Assembly: GCF_019175285.1 (NCBI RefSeq)
Contig: NC_056523.1
Span: forward strand, 187,891,608 to 187,955,607
Direction: 5' to 3'
From: Sceloporus undulatus
Lineage: Eukaryota; Chordata; Lepidosauria; Squamata; Phrynosomatidae
DNA length: 64,000 bases
Below are positions 9,273 through 20,775 of this stretch, piece by piece (positions within the stretch are counted from its first letter, which is position 1; each line of letters begins with the position of its first letter). Position numbers and translations under genes: made by a program. The notes below the pieces were generated by a model. That model was not told where the DNA came from, did not search any database, and saw only the letters and a list, made by a program, of their open reading frames with translations.

Positions 9273-11335
9273 AGTTAAAAAGCATAAATAAATTTCTGTA
9301 AAGTTATGCCAAGGGTGCCCTTTAAACAAACTAGACGAGAGCAAAATATACTTGAGGTGTTTCCAGGTAAAAGCCTCATAGTATTACCAGTGGAAAGACT
9401 TTGTGCAACTATTCCATCTTTCTCTTCTTAGAATATTTTTTTTTGTGGTAGTGGTGGTAATAACAGTTGGAAAAAGCAGCTGGCAGACACAAGAGAATGC
9501 AAATGGAAGATGGTACCTGTTTCTCCAGAAAAATGCCATATTTCAGTCTAAACAATTGCACATGAAAGATTTGTCTGAAGACATCAGAATTTTTACAAGA
9601 TTGTATTCTGGAGGCATTAAGATGGGGTGGGTAACTGCAGTTTGGCAAGGAGACCATTTTTTTGCCCTTGGGAACCTTCAGGGGCAGCTGCAAGAATTTC
9701 CAAAAGTCCTCTCAAAGGGGAAAAAGGCCAAATTAACTGCTGAATGGGATGTCAATCCTCATCTTGAGCATATAGTTTTTCCCATATGTGTGACTCCGTG
9801 TTAATGAGAATGCTGTTCCAAACAATTCTGTTGTCTTCTGACCCTACAAAGCTTGGGGTGCAATTGTTATGTCCAGTTTTACTGGATGGGAAAACCTATC
9901 CTTTCTCAAGCCAGTTAAGACATCTGCCAGTTCATCTTAAGCAGGGGGGAAAGTTGTGCAAGTTACACAAAAGACTGTGGTTCAATGATTTGATCTTAGA
10001 AGGTGGTCATATTTGACATTTTAGAAACAAACTTCATTTAACTGAAGCAGCAATAATTCATCTGAGACACCAGTGCTATGCAGACTCATTTATAACTGCA
10101 AAGCAGGCAGAATGAAATTAACAAAAGGAAAGAAGGCACAGGTGTGAAAGGAAGCACCAGAATCTGTATACCCAGAGCTTGGAAAAATTACCTTCTTGGA
10201 CTATGGATCCTAGAATCGTACTGGCCTTAGTGGTTGGGCACTATATCAACAGTTTAAAAAAAAACAAACACACACACACATTAGTTTCACACGGATTATT
10301 ACAAACTATAGTAACAATTAAGGTTACAAGAAATGCATAAACAAGAATTGAACACAATGAAGCAGAAAGTAAAAAAGAAAAAATGATTAAGTAAGGATGC
10401 TAACTGAGGATTTTAGGGATGAAGTCTGCAGCAAAGGATTATACAGTAATGATACTTTAAACTTTGTTAAAGCCTCTTTCACAACATCTTTCCAAAGTTC
10501 TAAAGGATGGGATAGTGGGTTGACAATACAAAAATTAATATTAATGTAACCTAAGAACGGAAACCATTTTTCTGCGAATGACTTGTGCATCATAGAATTC
10601 TTCAGCTTCAACCGTGTTTTTTAATATTGTATTGTGCTTTCAAAATGTTGTACACCACCTTGGATTGTGTGTTGGCAGAAAGGCGGGATGTCACTTAATT
10701 AACAGAGTTGACTGTCAGATAAAAAAGACTATGGTTTGCCAGATTTCCTGGTCTCAAGATGTTTGAAGCTTTGTATATCAATTTAAAAAAAGCTTTGTAC
10801 ACCAGTAAAAAACTGCATTGTTGATATGCAGCCAGTAAGAGAGTCAAGTACAGATCGGAAAGCAGTGTAGGGACTGTAGTCTAAAATGTTTCTAAGCTTT
10901 GGGTTTTTTCTATGTGGAAATTTAAGATAGGCAAGCTGTAAACTAAAACCTAGAAGTTTCAGTTTTATTTGTGGGAGGGGAATCAAAGAAGCAGACCAGG
11001 GTGGGGCAAGTGGGGCAACGCCACGCTGCAGCCAGGCTCAGTTGGCATTGGCCTGCCTTTGGAGGCTGCTATGCAGAGCCAGGTCTACAACAGGCCCCAG
11101 AGCCCTTTCCGCCACTTGCCCTGCCTGGTCTCTGGAGATAAGGGTTATCTCTGCCAGCTCATCATGCTGCATCATGGACTAGCTGCTTATTTCCAGCCGA
11201 ATGGGTGGGGCCTGGGGTATTGGGAGGGCGAAGGCAAAGCAGTCCTTGACGGTTTCTCTTTCTTGCCTGCAGTCATCCATCTCATCTCACATGGCTTTGT
11301 TTTGTGCACCTAGTCCTTGTTAGCCAAGAGTCTTT
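9273..11335. other. Intergenic, no gene recognised
   Basis: Largely unique sequence with a short CA repeat near 10268-10280. A LINE-like 3' tail lies near 10620-10700 (CACCACCTTGGATTG, GAAAGGCGGGATG). A GC-rich 340-base stretch near 10971-11313 is open on the + strand but matches no family I recognise and has no ATG near its start. Confidence 0.5.
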
Positions 11336-11542
11336 GGCTGCTGCCACACTGCAAAAACAGAGCGGTTTGATGCCACTTCAACTAGCATGACTTAATGCTA
11401 TGGATTTCTGGGATTCATAGTTTTGTGAGAAACAGCCTCCCCATCAGAAAGCTCTAGTGCCCCATGAAACTATACATCCCAGAATTCCACAGCATTGAGC
11501 CATGGCAGTTGCTGCTTTATTTCTGCAGCGTGGTAGCAGTCT
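11336..11542. mobile_element. Palindromic MITE, family 1
   Basis: GGCTGCTGCCACACTGCAAA at left and TTATTTCTGCAGCGTGGTAG at right, with AGAATTCCACAGCATTGAGC in the second arm. Confidence 0.85.
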
Positions 11543-11756
11543 TCCTCTTGGCTAGTTCTTATTTAAACACTTTTTGGTTGTTGCGGAGTTGTGTTGCTCT
11601 GAGTTTGAACTTTGTCGTTCACATTAAGAGGGCTGGGAGGGAGGGTCCACACTCCCAGTGCATCCCACTCTACTGTCGGGTCTTTGTGTTTCTTTGAAGA
11701 ATGGGCACAATTAACATACAGATTATAACTGGACTCCAAAGCTGGTCGAAATAATC

Positions 11757-11949
11757 CTAAAGGCAGCAGATCCTGTTTGACCTTAGAAGCTAAGCAGGGT
11801 CGAGTTACTACTTGGATGGGAGACCACCAATGTGCTGTAGGCAGAAGAAGGAACTGGCAAAACCATCTCTTGAGTATCCTTGCCTAAGGAAACCTTGTGA
11901 AATGGGGTTGCCATAAGTGAAAGGCAACTTGAAAGTTCATACACACAGG
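11757..11949 (+). mobile_element. 5S rRNA-derived SINE, forward, near complete
   Basis: The head matches 5S rRNA from about nucleotide 30 to the 3' end: AGAAGCTAAGCAGGGTCG (A-box region), TACTTGGATGGGAGACCACC (C-box region) and GTGCTGTAGGC. The body (GCAAAACCATCTCTTGAGTA, AACCTTGTGAAATGGGGTTG) and the tail (CAACTTGAAAGTTCATACAC) are the same 3' domain as in the tRNA-headed SINEs of this window. The element is therefore a 5S head joined to a SINE 2-type body. It is not a functional 5S gene. Confidence 0.88.
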
Positions 11950-12606
11950 CTTCCAGATCTCGAGGTCTGACTCCTTGTCTCCAATCTTCAAGGTGAAGGA
12001 GGGAGATCCCAAAGCAAGAATACCACTTCAAAAAGTATTCTTGTATATACATTTTTCTCATTTATTAGCCTTTATTTTTTTAAAAACTGAATTATGTAAC
12101 TCTGCAGTTGTGCTTGGCGTTTCATATCTCATGCTTAGTGACAATAAAGGGTTGTAAGAGCACCTTTTTAATATCTCTAGGGACACGATATCAGAAAGGG
12201 ATGTCCCTAAGTTTCAGGCTTTGGTGCTGAAATCTCAGGGCCTGGGATAGGACTGATCTGGCAACCCTCCTGAGTCACAAACTGGAAACTAAAATCAAGT
12301 GCAGTCATAAGCGTGCTTCATTGTTTGTTAGTAGCATCTGTATCTTCTTTTCCTCCAGTGAGGTAAGGTAACATGCATGGCACTCCTCCCCATTCACTTT
12401 ATCTTCACAACAACCTTGTGAGGTATGTCAGGATGGGAGAGAATGCAACAGGCCCGGGGGCACTGTGTGAATTATATGGTTTAGTGGGGATTAAAACCCA
12501 ACCTCATTCCAAGACTTTTACTAGTACACCATACTGAAAAAATGAGAGTCCCTATGCAGAGAGAGCTAATTGAGCTCAGGTCTGGTTGAAATCAATGGAA
12601 CTTAAC

Positions 12607-12830
12607 TTTGTTGTGTGCTTTCAAGTTGTTTCTGACATATGGCAACTCTATCATGTAGGATTCTTGGCAATATTTATTCAAAAGGGGTTTGCCTTTGCCT
12701 TACTCTGAGGCTGAGAGAGAGTGACTTGCCCAAGGTCAACCAATGGGTTTCCACAGCTGAGCAGGGATTCAAACCCTGGACTCCAGAGTCATAGTCCAGT
12801 GCTCAAACTATTATACTACACAGGCTCTCA
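12607..12830 (-). mobile_element. tRNA-derived SINE (SINE 2 type)
   Basis: Full-length reverse copy from GTTGTGTGCTTTCAAGTTG to ACTACACAGGCTCTCA. Carries the reversed B-box region GATTCAAACCCTGG and A-box region. Confidence 0.85.
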
Positions 12831-13089
12831 GAACGTAAATATTGTCATGTAATAATCAACCAAAATAGAGACACTAGAGGCTTCCAGGTGATATTTTTAT
12901 TATTATACACAGACATACTCACATCTCATTGATTGAATTTTACCACAGATCCAGACAATATGAGTGGTGTCATGATGAAACTGAAGTTGTCATACTTTGG
13001 TCACAGTAGTTGAAAGAGAAGTGGATTTTCCTTGCAACAGTATGCAGTTATGAACTATCAATTTGCAATCCAACTTGTTTGGAGCGACT

Positions 13090-13312
13090 GGGGTCTAATC
13101 TGCATTGCAGAAATAATGCAGTTTGATGCTGCTTTAACTGCCATAGCTCTATATTATGTAATTTTGGGATTCGTAGTTTGTTGTAGCACCAGGGCTGTCT
13201 CACAGGGAAGACTAAATATCTCATAAAACTACAAATTCCTAAATACCATAGCATGGAGCCATGGCAGTTAAAGAGGCGTCAAACTGCATTATTTCTGCAG
13301 TGCAGATTTGTC
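13090..13312. mobile_element. Palindromic MITE, family 1
   Basis: Both arms well kept: GCAGAAATAATGCAGTTTGA and CAAACTGCATTATTTCTGCA. Confidence 0.9.
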
Positions 13313-13486
13313 CTTGGTCGTACATTGGCAAGACCATCAGCCTGCTTCTTGTAGAGATGAAAACTTGTAGAGATTGTTGTAAGTCAGCATAACTGACTGC
13401 ATTTTTGGACTGAGTAAAGCTACCAAATCAGTTCTCTTACAGGACTGCACTTCAAAATTTACTACTGCATCACTGCTCCCATTTGT

Positions 13487-13487
13487 T

Positions 13488-13518
<31 letters not shown>

Positions 13519-13762
13519 GTGCCTTCAAGTTGTTTATGACTTATGGTGACCTTGAGGCAAACCTATTGCAGGCCTTTCTTGGCAAGTTTCTATAGAGAGT
13601 GTTTGCCATTGTCATCCTCTGAATCTGAGAGAGTGTGACTTGCCCAAGGTTAAGTCATAGTGGGTTTACATGCCCAGTACTTTTACATGGCTGAGCCAGG
13701 ATTCAAATGCTGGTTTCCAGAGTCATAGCCCAACACTCAAACCCCTACGCCATGCTGGCTCT
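13487..13762 (-). mobile_element. tRNA-derived SINE (SINE 2 type) with 13-bp target duplication
   Basis: Reverse copy with a (TTG)n tail and ending in GCCATGCTGGCTC. TGCTCCCATTTGT occurs directly on both sides (13474-13486 and 13763-13775), a clear target-site duplication and so a LINE-mobilised insertion. Confidence 0.92.
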
Positions 13763-14147
13763 TGCTCCCATTTGTAACTTGGCCATGTTTTCCCACCTTC
13801 CATTTCTACATACAGAAAAATCTGTTACAGTCAGAATCGCTGCATAATGCCTTCAGATTGGTAGCAATAGGAGACCTCCAACTTGCAGCACCCACTAATT
13901 GTGGAGCTGTTTTATTTAATGTTGGTCATGACAAAGAAGTAGGAAAGCACCTGATAAACTTAGAAGGAGGAAGGCCTAAAGTAAACAGGAAGGAAGAGAC
14001 TGTGGATGACCTGATCAGTCCAAAGGAGGAAGGCAGACAGAAGGAAATGGGCCTGACTTTGGCCGAGCTTTGCTTTTGTTCGGTGCACTTGATGAGTAGC
14101 CCTGCATGGAACTGTTGGCCAGAATCCTATATTGCCTACTTACTCTA

Positions 14148-14528
14148 TATATACTTGACTATAAGTCGACCTTATGTATAAGTCAAGGGCAGGTTTGGGG
14201 GCCAAAAATATGGATTTTGACATGACCCGAGGATAAATTAAGGGTTAAACTTAGGGTCATGGAACAAAGGATCTAAAGGATGAAGCAAAGGAAAATGATG
14301 CCAAAGAATTTACAAAATCCCAACAGGCATAAATGTTTGTGCTCACACTAAAGGCTGGATGCACGAGAGAGCAGAGGACACATCACATTCTTGCCTTTCA
14401 CTGGGGAATGGTTCCTTTTTAAATAAGAGTTGAAGTACAGTGCTTACATTGACCCATGGATAAGTCAATTTGGGTTTTTTGGAGTCAATTTTTAAACTAA
14501 AATTTCTAGACGTATACAAGAGTATATA
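14148..14528. mobile_element. Non-autonomous DNA transposon with TATATACT ends
   Basis: Left end TATATACTTGACTATAAG and right end ...ACGTATACAAGAGTATATA are inverted repeats. Internal TATAAGTCAAGGGCAGG and TTGACCCATGGATAAGTC recall a repeat common in lizards. Superfamily unassigned. Confidence 0.65.
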
Positions 14529-15176
14529 GAATTGTTAAGTATACTAGGTAACCTCTCCTGGTTCTACCTCACCCAAACATGATGGAAACATCACCCACCT
14601 GTACTTCAATTACCAGCAGAATGGACCTCCTTCTTCCATGTACCTGATGCTCAGTAAAGGGGGGGTGGGTGGGTGGGATGAATTATGATTGTGGCGATAG
14701 TGTCAAAAACGTGACTCGGTAATGATTGTGAATATGCAACAGTTATGGGTGAGTACGTCTGGCAACTGTGTCATATTCACAACCACTACTGAGTCATGAT
14801 TGTGATACTATTGCCACAATTGTAACTTTCCCCAAACCTACTTTATTGGTCATCAGCTGCAAGGGGAGAAGGAGGTCCACTCTGCTAAAGACTGGCATAC
14901 AGATGAATGATGTTTCCATCAGGTTTTGGGTGAGAGTCATGCAGGATTACTTAGTTAATGAACATTAATTAACTGTTAATGAATGTAATTACTCAATTAC
15001 TTAATAGTTAACTAACTTAACTACTTAATTACATAATAGCTGCTTAACTATTTAATAGTTAACTCACTTCAATACTCAATGGACTGCCTGATACAGGATT
15101 CCAGCCATCACTTTTTATCTCTGTTGATAGATGACATATCCCTATCTAAAAAAATCCAGTGCGATGTCACGTCTAG
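14529..15176. other. Intergenic with TTAATTAACTG-rich stretch
   Basis: An inverted pair flanks about 14690-14820: GATTGTGGCGATAGTGTC / GATACTATTGCCACAAT and ACGTGACTCGGTAATG / ACTACTGAGTCATG. Then comes a diffuse repeat of TTAATTAAC/AATAGTTAACT at 14955-15080. No gene. Confidence 0.55.
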
Positions 15177-15310
15177 AAAAGGGATGGAAGAACTTCTTGC
15201 CTTCTAGGTGTTTTGGCCTAAAACTTCCACCAGCATTGTGAATGATAAGGGATTGCAAGAATTGTAGTCCATGACATCTGGAATGTGAAAAATATCTCCC
15301 ATCCTGGTAG
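15177..15310. mobile_element. Palindromic MITE, family 4 (degenerate)
   Basis: GGGATGGAAGAACTTCTTGC at left and GACATCTGGAATGTGAAAAA at right, with AGAATTGTAGTCCATGA inside. Confidence 0.55.
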
Positions 15311-15984
15311 TCAGGCTAAAGTATGTACATGGAACTGAATCTGCCCCACATTTACCTCCGTCATCCCTGCCTTTTCTTTCTTTCTTCTGCTGTTTGCTCT
15401 GAGCTGGATTTTAGATTTGTAAAGCTCTCAGGGCAGGGACCTCTCCTGTTGTACTACACACACAAATGGAAGAAAGCTGTGAAAATGGTTGACCCAGAAA
15501 ATGTATTTTCTCATGTACTACTGTATATATTTTTATTTATACAACTAGTCCTGGATTGGTGGGAGATGGCAAAGCTGTGCCATTGGTGAGCTCTTTTGCC
15601 TTTGCGAAAAACTGTGTTACATCTTAACAATGCTCAGTCCATGCAATTCTAAGGACCATCAGAAGAAGTGGAGATCAAAATGGTTGTGATGTACTCATCA
15701 TCCCTGACCGTCTGGGGTTTCTTGTCACATTATCTGGCCCCAGAGATAAGGTGCTTTTCAGAGAACTGGCTGCCACATTCACTTGAATTTTACATCAGAG
15801 GAAAAGTGACTCCACTCTCCCACTTGTTTTTACCATTGCGACAAAGCTAGAGAAGTTTTAACACCAGTCTGCTATATTATGTTTTGTATACATACAGCTA
15901 TGCATGATTCACACTTCAACATAACATCTATTTTTTAGCCATCATGGCTGCGGTGGTAGAGGATATCTGTCCACTTGTCTGCCT

Positions 15985-16689
15985 GTCTTTAAAAAAAAAT
16001 CTTTAAAAATATATTAAAGAGAAAAACAACCATACACATGTTTTATCTGTATATCTAAAATACACAAGCACAAACAATAAAACTCTAAATACTACTAAAC
16101 AACAACACCAAACAATACCTACACTACTGGCTTCCCATCCCCTAACTGATGGATATATTCCAGGATTTTCTATACTCACTTTCCATGATAGCATATTTAT
16201 GCTTCTACTTAATACAAGATCTGTTTAGCTTCCAAAACCTAAAACTGATGTGTGGCTCCAATGAGATTGTGAAAGTAATAACTACCAATCTTTCTTTAAG
16301 TTATTCAATTGTTTTTCCTTAATCAACACTGTCAATTTGTCCATTTCAGAACAAGTTCAATTGTCTACTTTTGTTGGAGTAGCAACATCTTTCCATTTCT
16401 GGGCATGAACTATTCTTGCAGCAGTAATCATATATTCTAAAGTCCTTCTGTATTTCTTCTCAGTTTGTTCAGGTAACATTCCCAAGAGAAAAAAATGCCT
16501 GTTTTCAACTATATTTTAATTTTTAACAATATCTACCAACACTGAGCGAATTTCAGTCCAATACTTCTGTGCTTTAGCACAAGTCTACCACAAGTGATAA
16601 AAAGTCGCTATCTTATGTTTACATTTCCAGCTATTATTTGAGCTATTGTAAAATGTTTTTGATAATCTTCCCAGTGTTAAATACCATCT
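15985..16689 (-). mobile_element. L1 LINE 3' fragment (ORF2 C-terminus and 3'UTR)
   Basis: Read on the minus strand, 16200-16689 encodes a broken but recognisable L1 ORF2 C-terminus (motifs like FLLGMLPEQ, ITAARIVHAQKWK, PTKVD.W) followed by an AT-rich 3'UTR. It is 5'-truncated where a SINE abuts. Confidence 0.75.
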
Positions 16690-16912
16690 ATTGACTTCAA
16701 GTTATTTCCAACTTATGGTGACCTTAAGATGACCATATCACAGGGTTTTCTTGGCAAGTTTCTTCAGAGGGACCGTGCTACTGCCATCCTCTGAGGCTGA
16801 GAGAGTGTGACTTGCCCAAGGTCACAGTGGGTTTACATGGCTGAGCCAGGATTCGAATTCTGGTCTTTGGAGTAATAGTCTGACACTCAAGCCACTACAC
16901 CACACTGGCTCT
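16690..16912 (-). mobile_element. tRNA-derived SINE (SINE 2 type)
   Basis: Reverse copy, TGACTTCAAGTTATTTCCAA to CCACACTGGCTCT, lacking the (AAC)n tail. It abuts the L1 fragment. Confidence 0.85.
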
Positions 16913-17234
16913 ACACATCACCTTATACATTTTTTTAAAATCACAAATTGTAACTCAAAATAAATTTCAAACTCTGTCTAAAGGGAATACATTTTCTCCT
17001 TATGGGTTTAAAAACTAAAAAGACCAGACCCAAAAGGAAAAAGGAGGGGGATGGAAAAGAAAAAGAAGAAAACTCAAACACAAGTTTTTAATGTTACATG
17101 TTTTGCTCTCAGAGGGTAGAGTTTTATAGCAATGGTTTCCCCTTTCCCTGACATCCCATTTTAATGGAGACTGGTTATGAACAATTCAGAAAGATCTTTT
17201 AAAAATGGATTTGGTGTACTTGAGGAACTGGAGG

Positions 17235-17393
17235 CAGGGACGTAGCCAAGGGGGGGTTCTTGGGGTCCGGACCCCCCCCTTCCATTAGAAAAATGAATGG
17301 TGTGTGCTGCTGCGCCGCCGCGCCCAAGCCCCATTATAATGGTGGCACTTAGTCTGGACCCCCCCCCTTCCTAAAATCCTGGCTACGTCCCTG
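17235..17393. mobile_element. Short TIR element 'CAGGGACGTAGCC'
   Basis: Perfect inverted ends CAGGGACGTAGCC and GGCTACGTCCCTG enclose poly-G/poly-C tracts and GTCCGGACCCC. CTGGAG directly repeats at the two flanks. A second copy in inverse orientation lies at 56725-56874. Confidence 0.8.
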
Positions 17394-17637
17394 CTGGAGA
17401 GAGAGTCCAGGTTTCACAAACCAAAAAGATGGAGGTTGTTCTAGGCCCGAGGAGCAAAGAAAAGCAGAGAGCAATGGTTTTTGCTTTGTGTTTCTCCACA
17501 GAGAAGGAGGAGGAATAACAAATGAAGCCCTTGGGCAGAACAAGTGGAATGGAGAAAAAAGAAAGTGTACAAGGGAGAAGGAAAGAAATTTAGGAGTATG
17601 TTACAGTGTACACTCAGAAACACATGAATAACAGTAA

Positions 17638-17783
17638 CAGTGGGCCCTTGGTATCAACTGGGGTTTGGTTCCAGGCCCTGCCATAGATACTAAAATCTGT
17701 GGATGCTCAGGAAGAAGAAGAAGAATCTTTATTACAGACGAACAATATAAAAAAAAATATCCGTGGATATGGGGGGCGGAGTG
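17638..17783. mobile_element. Tigger/pogo-like MITE, interrupted
   Basis: CAGTGGGCCCTTGGTATCAA at left, ATATCCGTGGATATGGGGGG at right, ending before TA. It resembles the Tigger7/MER44 group ('...CCTCGGTATCC...'). The middle holds a GAAGAAGAAGAATCTTTATT insert. Confidence 0.6.
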
Positions 17784-18680
17784 TACATGTGTTTCTCTAT
17801 TCTTAAGTGTGAAGAAGGAGCTTTGGATGTGAGGACTAAAAACTTCAAACTCATGCTTCTGTCTTTCAGACGAGGCACAGATGGCTTCCTCTAGGCAACC
17901 AATAAGTTGGGTTTTATTCCAGACCTGTCTCTCAGTTGTCTCCCAAGTATCCCTCTCCTGGATAGCTGGGGGATACCCAGTTCTTGTTCTTGCTTTGAAG
18001 CTTCACACATAGTCAGATCGCACACACTCAGGCATGCATGCGAGGGATGCTTTCCCCCTTGATGTTCTGCCTCTCGGCTCTGCCTTGTCACCCACATTGC
18101 CCAAACCGTCAGCACTGACATCTGATAAGGCCTTATCAGAGCTGTCCAGCACTGCTAGCTCAAAACTGACTGCCTGTAGTTTCAGCACCACCCCAAAAGA
18201 AGTGTTGCAGCAGAACACTCCATGGTGCACAAGCAGTTCAGGAGGCCCAGAAAAGGAACTCATTTGCCAAAACTTTTCTAGACCCCTTTGGGTACAAGCC
18301 ATCATTGGATCTGTGGATCTGATGACCATTTAAACCCTTTAGCCTAAAATAACATAGAATATGAAGTGTATTCATCTGGGGGTGTCCATGACTGTTTATG
18401 AGCCCATGCAGCAATGACAGGCAATGTAAAAGGTAACACTCAAGAACCCCTGAAACAGGGCTGAAGAAGTTCGCCAGATGTCATTGAGATACTTCTTCCA
18501 TAGTTCCTCACTACTGACCATGACGTCAGCAGATGATGGGGACTGTAGTACAAACATATCTTAAGAATCACAGGTTCTCTAGCCCTGCCCAGTGTTGTTG
18601 TGGGGGATGCTGGGAAGGATTATATGTCATATTGCTCATTCTCTCCTCATGCTTTCTGTGCACACCTCTCTGAATACATG
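17784..18680. other. Intergenic; mostly non-repeat, with a GATA palindrome
   Basis: Moderately GC-rich sequence open over about 300 bases on both strands (18003-18333) without recognised homology. Includes the 20-bp palindrome listed separately and a degenerate family 4 MITE near 18520-18640. Confidence 0.5.
18121..18140. promoter_or_regulatory. Perfect 20-bp double-GATA palindrome
   Basis: TCTGATAAGGCCTTATCAGA equals its own reverse complement and contains two convergent TGATAAG sites. GATA factors bind paired and palindromic WGATAR sites strongly. It lies about 20 kb upstream of the first coding exon of GATA1; function is inferred. Confidence 0.4.
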
Positions 18681-18961
18681 CAGCCACATTGATGCCCTCA
18701 GTGCCATCTAAACCACTGTTGGCAGGAGCACCAGGGCCAGCTCAAGATGTTTTGCTGCCTAAGGTAAAGCACAAGGTGGCTCTCCCTGCTTTCAGTTTCA
18801 AGTACAGAACAACTAGTCTGGCTGGCGAATGTTGGGGTCTTCCACCGCATCCGACACAGGCAGGCTATAAATGTAAGACTATAGGAAGCTGCTGCCTACT
18901 GAGTCAGACCATTGGTCCATGTAGCCCACCTCTGACTGGCGGTGACACTTCAGGGTTGCAG

Positions 18962-19060
18962 CCAAGATCTCTTTCCAGTCATAGCTGGAGATTCCTAGTA
19001 TTTCCTGGTGGTCTTCCCTTCAAGACTTGGATTGACCCTGCTTGGCTTCCAAAATCAGAT
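18962..19060 (-). mobile_element. 5S-derived SINE fragment
   Basis: GACTTGGATTGACCCTGCTT and GGCTTCCAAAATCAGATGAG are reversed 5S rRNA. The tail is missing. Confidence 0.65.
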
Positions 19061-19069
19061 GAGATAATA

Positions 19070-19278
19070 CTAAAAATTACAGCGCTATGATTCCCCTTTC
19101 ACTGTCATGGTTGCTTCCTATGGAATCCTGGGATTTGGAGTTTGGTCGGAGGCACTGAAGCAGGTGCTCCCTGGCTGTGGATTGTAAAGGTCCTTTCCTC
19201 CACTGCCCAGAATTACACAGATGTTCCCATGGCAGTTAAAGTAGAACCACAGAGCTATAATTTTGTAGCGTGGACTGC
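19070..19278. mobile_element. Palindromic MITE, family 2
   Basis: TTACAGCGCTATGATTCCCC at left and CACAGAGCTATAATTTTGTA at right. Family 2 shares its middle (ATGGAATCCTGGGATTTG) with family 1 but has different ends. Confidence 0.7.
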
Positions 19279-19494
19279 AGATATGTTCAGGAGGATATGT
19301 TAGTTTAATTTAGGTGCTAGAGGCCTGGCCATGTGGCACATACTGCTCTGTCACTGAAGAGAGAGGAATGGCCAGGTGACTCAGGAGGAAAGGTTCAGTG
19401 GCTGCTAATGCTGTCCTCTAGCATATGACCCTTGAAGTGGTTACTACATTCTGCCTAATGAAATGGCTAGTTTTAAGTTAAATAGGTCATGGTG

Positions 19495-19925
19495 TATTAA
19501 GAACAACAGAGTTGAAAGAGACCCCAAGGCCCACCCAATTCAAACCCTTGCCATGAATTCACAATCAAAGCATTTCCAACAGATGGCCATTCAGGCTCTG
19601 TTTAAAACCTCCAAAGAAGGAGACTCCACCACACTCCTAGGCAGCATATTCTACTATTGAGCAGCTCTTACTATCAGAAATGTTTATATGGAATCACTTT
19701 TCCTGTAGTTTGAATCCATTGTTCTGTGTCCTAGTTTCGGGAGCAGCAGAAAACAAGGTTGCTCCATCTTCAGTATAACATCCTTTCAAATATTTAAACA
19801 TGAAAATCATGTCACCTCTTAACCTCCTCTTCTTTCACTCCCTAAGCCGCTCTTCACAGGGTATGGTTTCCAGACATTTTACCATTTTGGCCTCCCTCCT
19901 TTGGACACATTCAAAGGCTGGACAG
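19495..19925 (-). mobile_element. CR1 LINE 3' fragment
   Basis: Reverse complement of a CR1 ORF2 end. Diagnostic blocks are CAGATGGCCATTCAGGCTCT, AATCCATTGTTCTGTGTCCT, ATCATGTCACCTCTTAACCT and CCTCCTTTGGACACATTC. Moderately diverged and 5'-truncated, as usual for amniote CR1. Confidence 0.88.
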
Positions 19926-19979
19926 TTTGCTTATAAGAGCCAGTGCACTGGACAGATTTAAAGGTGTTCATGGAGATCA

Positions 19980-20192
19980 GGGGCCCTTTCACACTACATA
20001 GTTATAGCACTGTGATTCCACTTAACCACCCTGGTTCCGTCCTCTGGAATCCTGAGATATGCAGTTTAGGGAGTTACTTGCAATTCACACCCAGAGAGTG
20101 CTACTATCTCACCAAATTACAAATCCCAGGATGTTGTCACAGCAGTTAAAGTGGACTCATAGTGTTACGTTTGCATAGTGTGAATGGGGCCA
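19980..20192. mobile_element. Palindromic MITE, family 2
   Basis: Well-kept copy: GGGCCCTTTCACACTACATA at left and CATAGTGTGAATGGGGCC at right. Confidence 0.85.
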
Positions 20193-20339
20193 GAAAGCGT
20201 TAGAGGGAGCCTGATTGCTGCCAACCGGTCCTTCATTTCTGCTGATGATTTGCAGACATGAAACCAGGGCTTCTTTTTACCACTGTCATCTGCGCTTCTT
20301 TGAAATGAAAAATCTGAGAAAGGAGACTCTTTATGATCT

Positions 20340-20515
20340 GTCTGTGCCAGTGGGGAGCAATGGTCAGCATGTCAGACTTGAACTGGGCAGACTTGAGTTC
20401 AGATCCCCATTGGGCCATAAAGTTCAGTGAATGACATTAGGCCAATCACTCTTGTCTTAACCCACTTCACAAGGTTGTCGTGAAGCCAAAGTATACACTC
20501 TCCAGCTGTTCTGCT
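20340..20515 (+). mobile_element. tRNA-derived SINE, second type
   Basis: AGCAATGGTCAGCATGTCAG (A-box-like) and GAGTTCAGATCCCCATTGGG (B-box-like), then CAATCACTCTTGTCTTAACC and CACAAGGTTGTCGTGAAG. The 3' part resembles CORE/MIR-like SINEs of squamates rather than SINE 2. Confidence 0.6.
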
Positions 20516-20775
20516 TTGGCATGGAAAGTCTTGATGAATCCTTTGTTGTCCCACTGTTTCATCTGCTTTTAAAATGTCTCATTTTCTCTTTCTTCCTCCC
20601 ACTTTCCCCCTTTGTCCTTGGATTATTTCCATTGGTGTACACTGAGTTCAATGTGCAAAAGCAGTTTCCATTCAATTAACTCGCTATGGGAGGGGGAGAG
20701 GAGAGAAGGGGTGGAATCTTACCCTTCCCTGGAGGCTCAGACAAAAGCAAACCAAAGGACACAATAGATAGTACT
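20516..20775. mobile_element. Family 5 DNA element, partial
   Basis: Shares GAATCCTTTGTTGTCCCACT, CAATGTGCAAAAGCAGTTTC and GGAATCTTACCCTTCCCTGG with the full element at 36631-37421 (opposite orientation). Confidence 0.65.

Noticed and set aside
9403-9804. 133-codon + strand open frame
   Set aside because: Starts at GTG after an in-frame poly-T/GTG stretch, lacks homology and splice context.
11757-11949. Functional 5S rRNA gene
   Set aside because: Lacks the first 30 or so bases and continues into a SINE body; it is a SINE head.
13762-14181. 139-codon + strand open frame
   Set aside because: Begins inside a SINE/duplication edge and ends in a DNA transposon; no ATG support.
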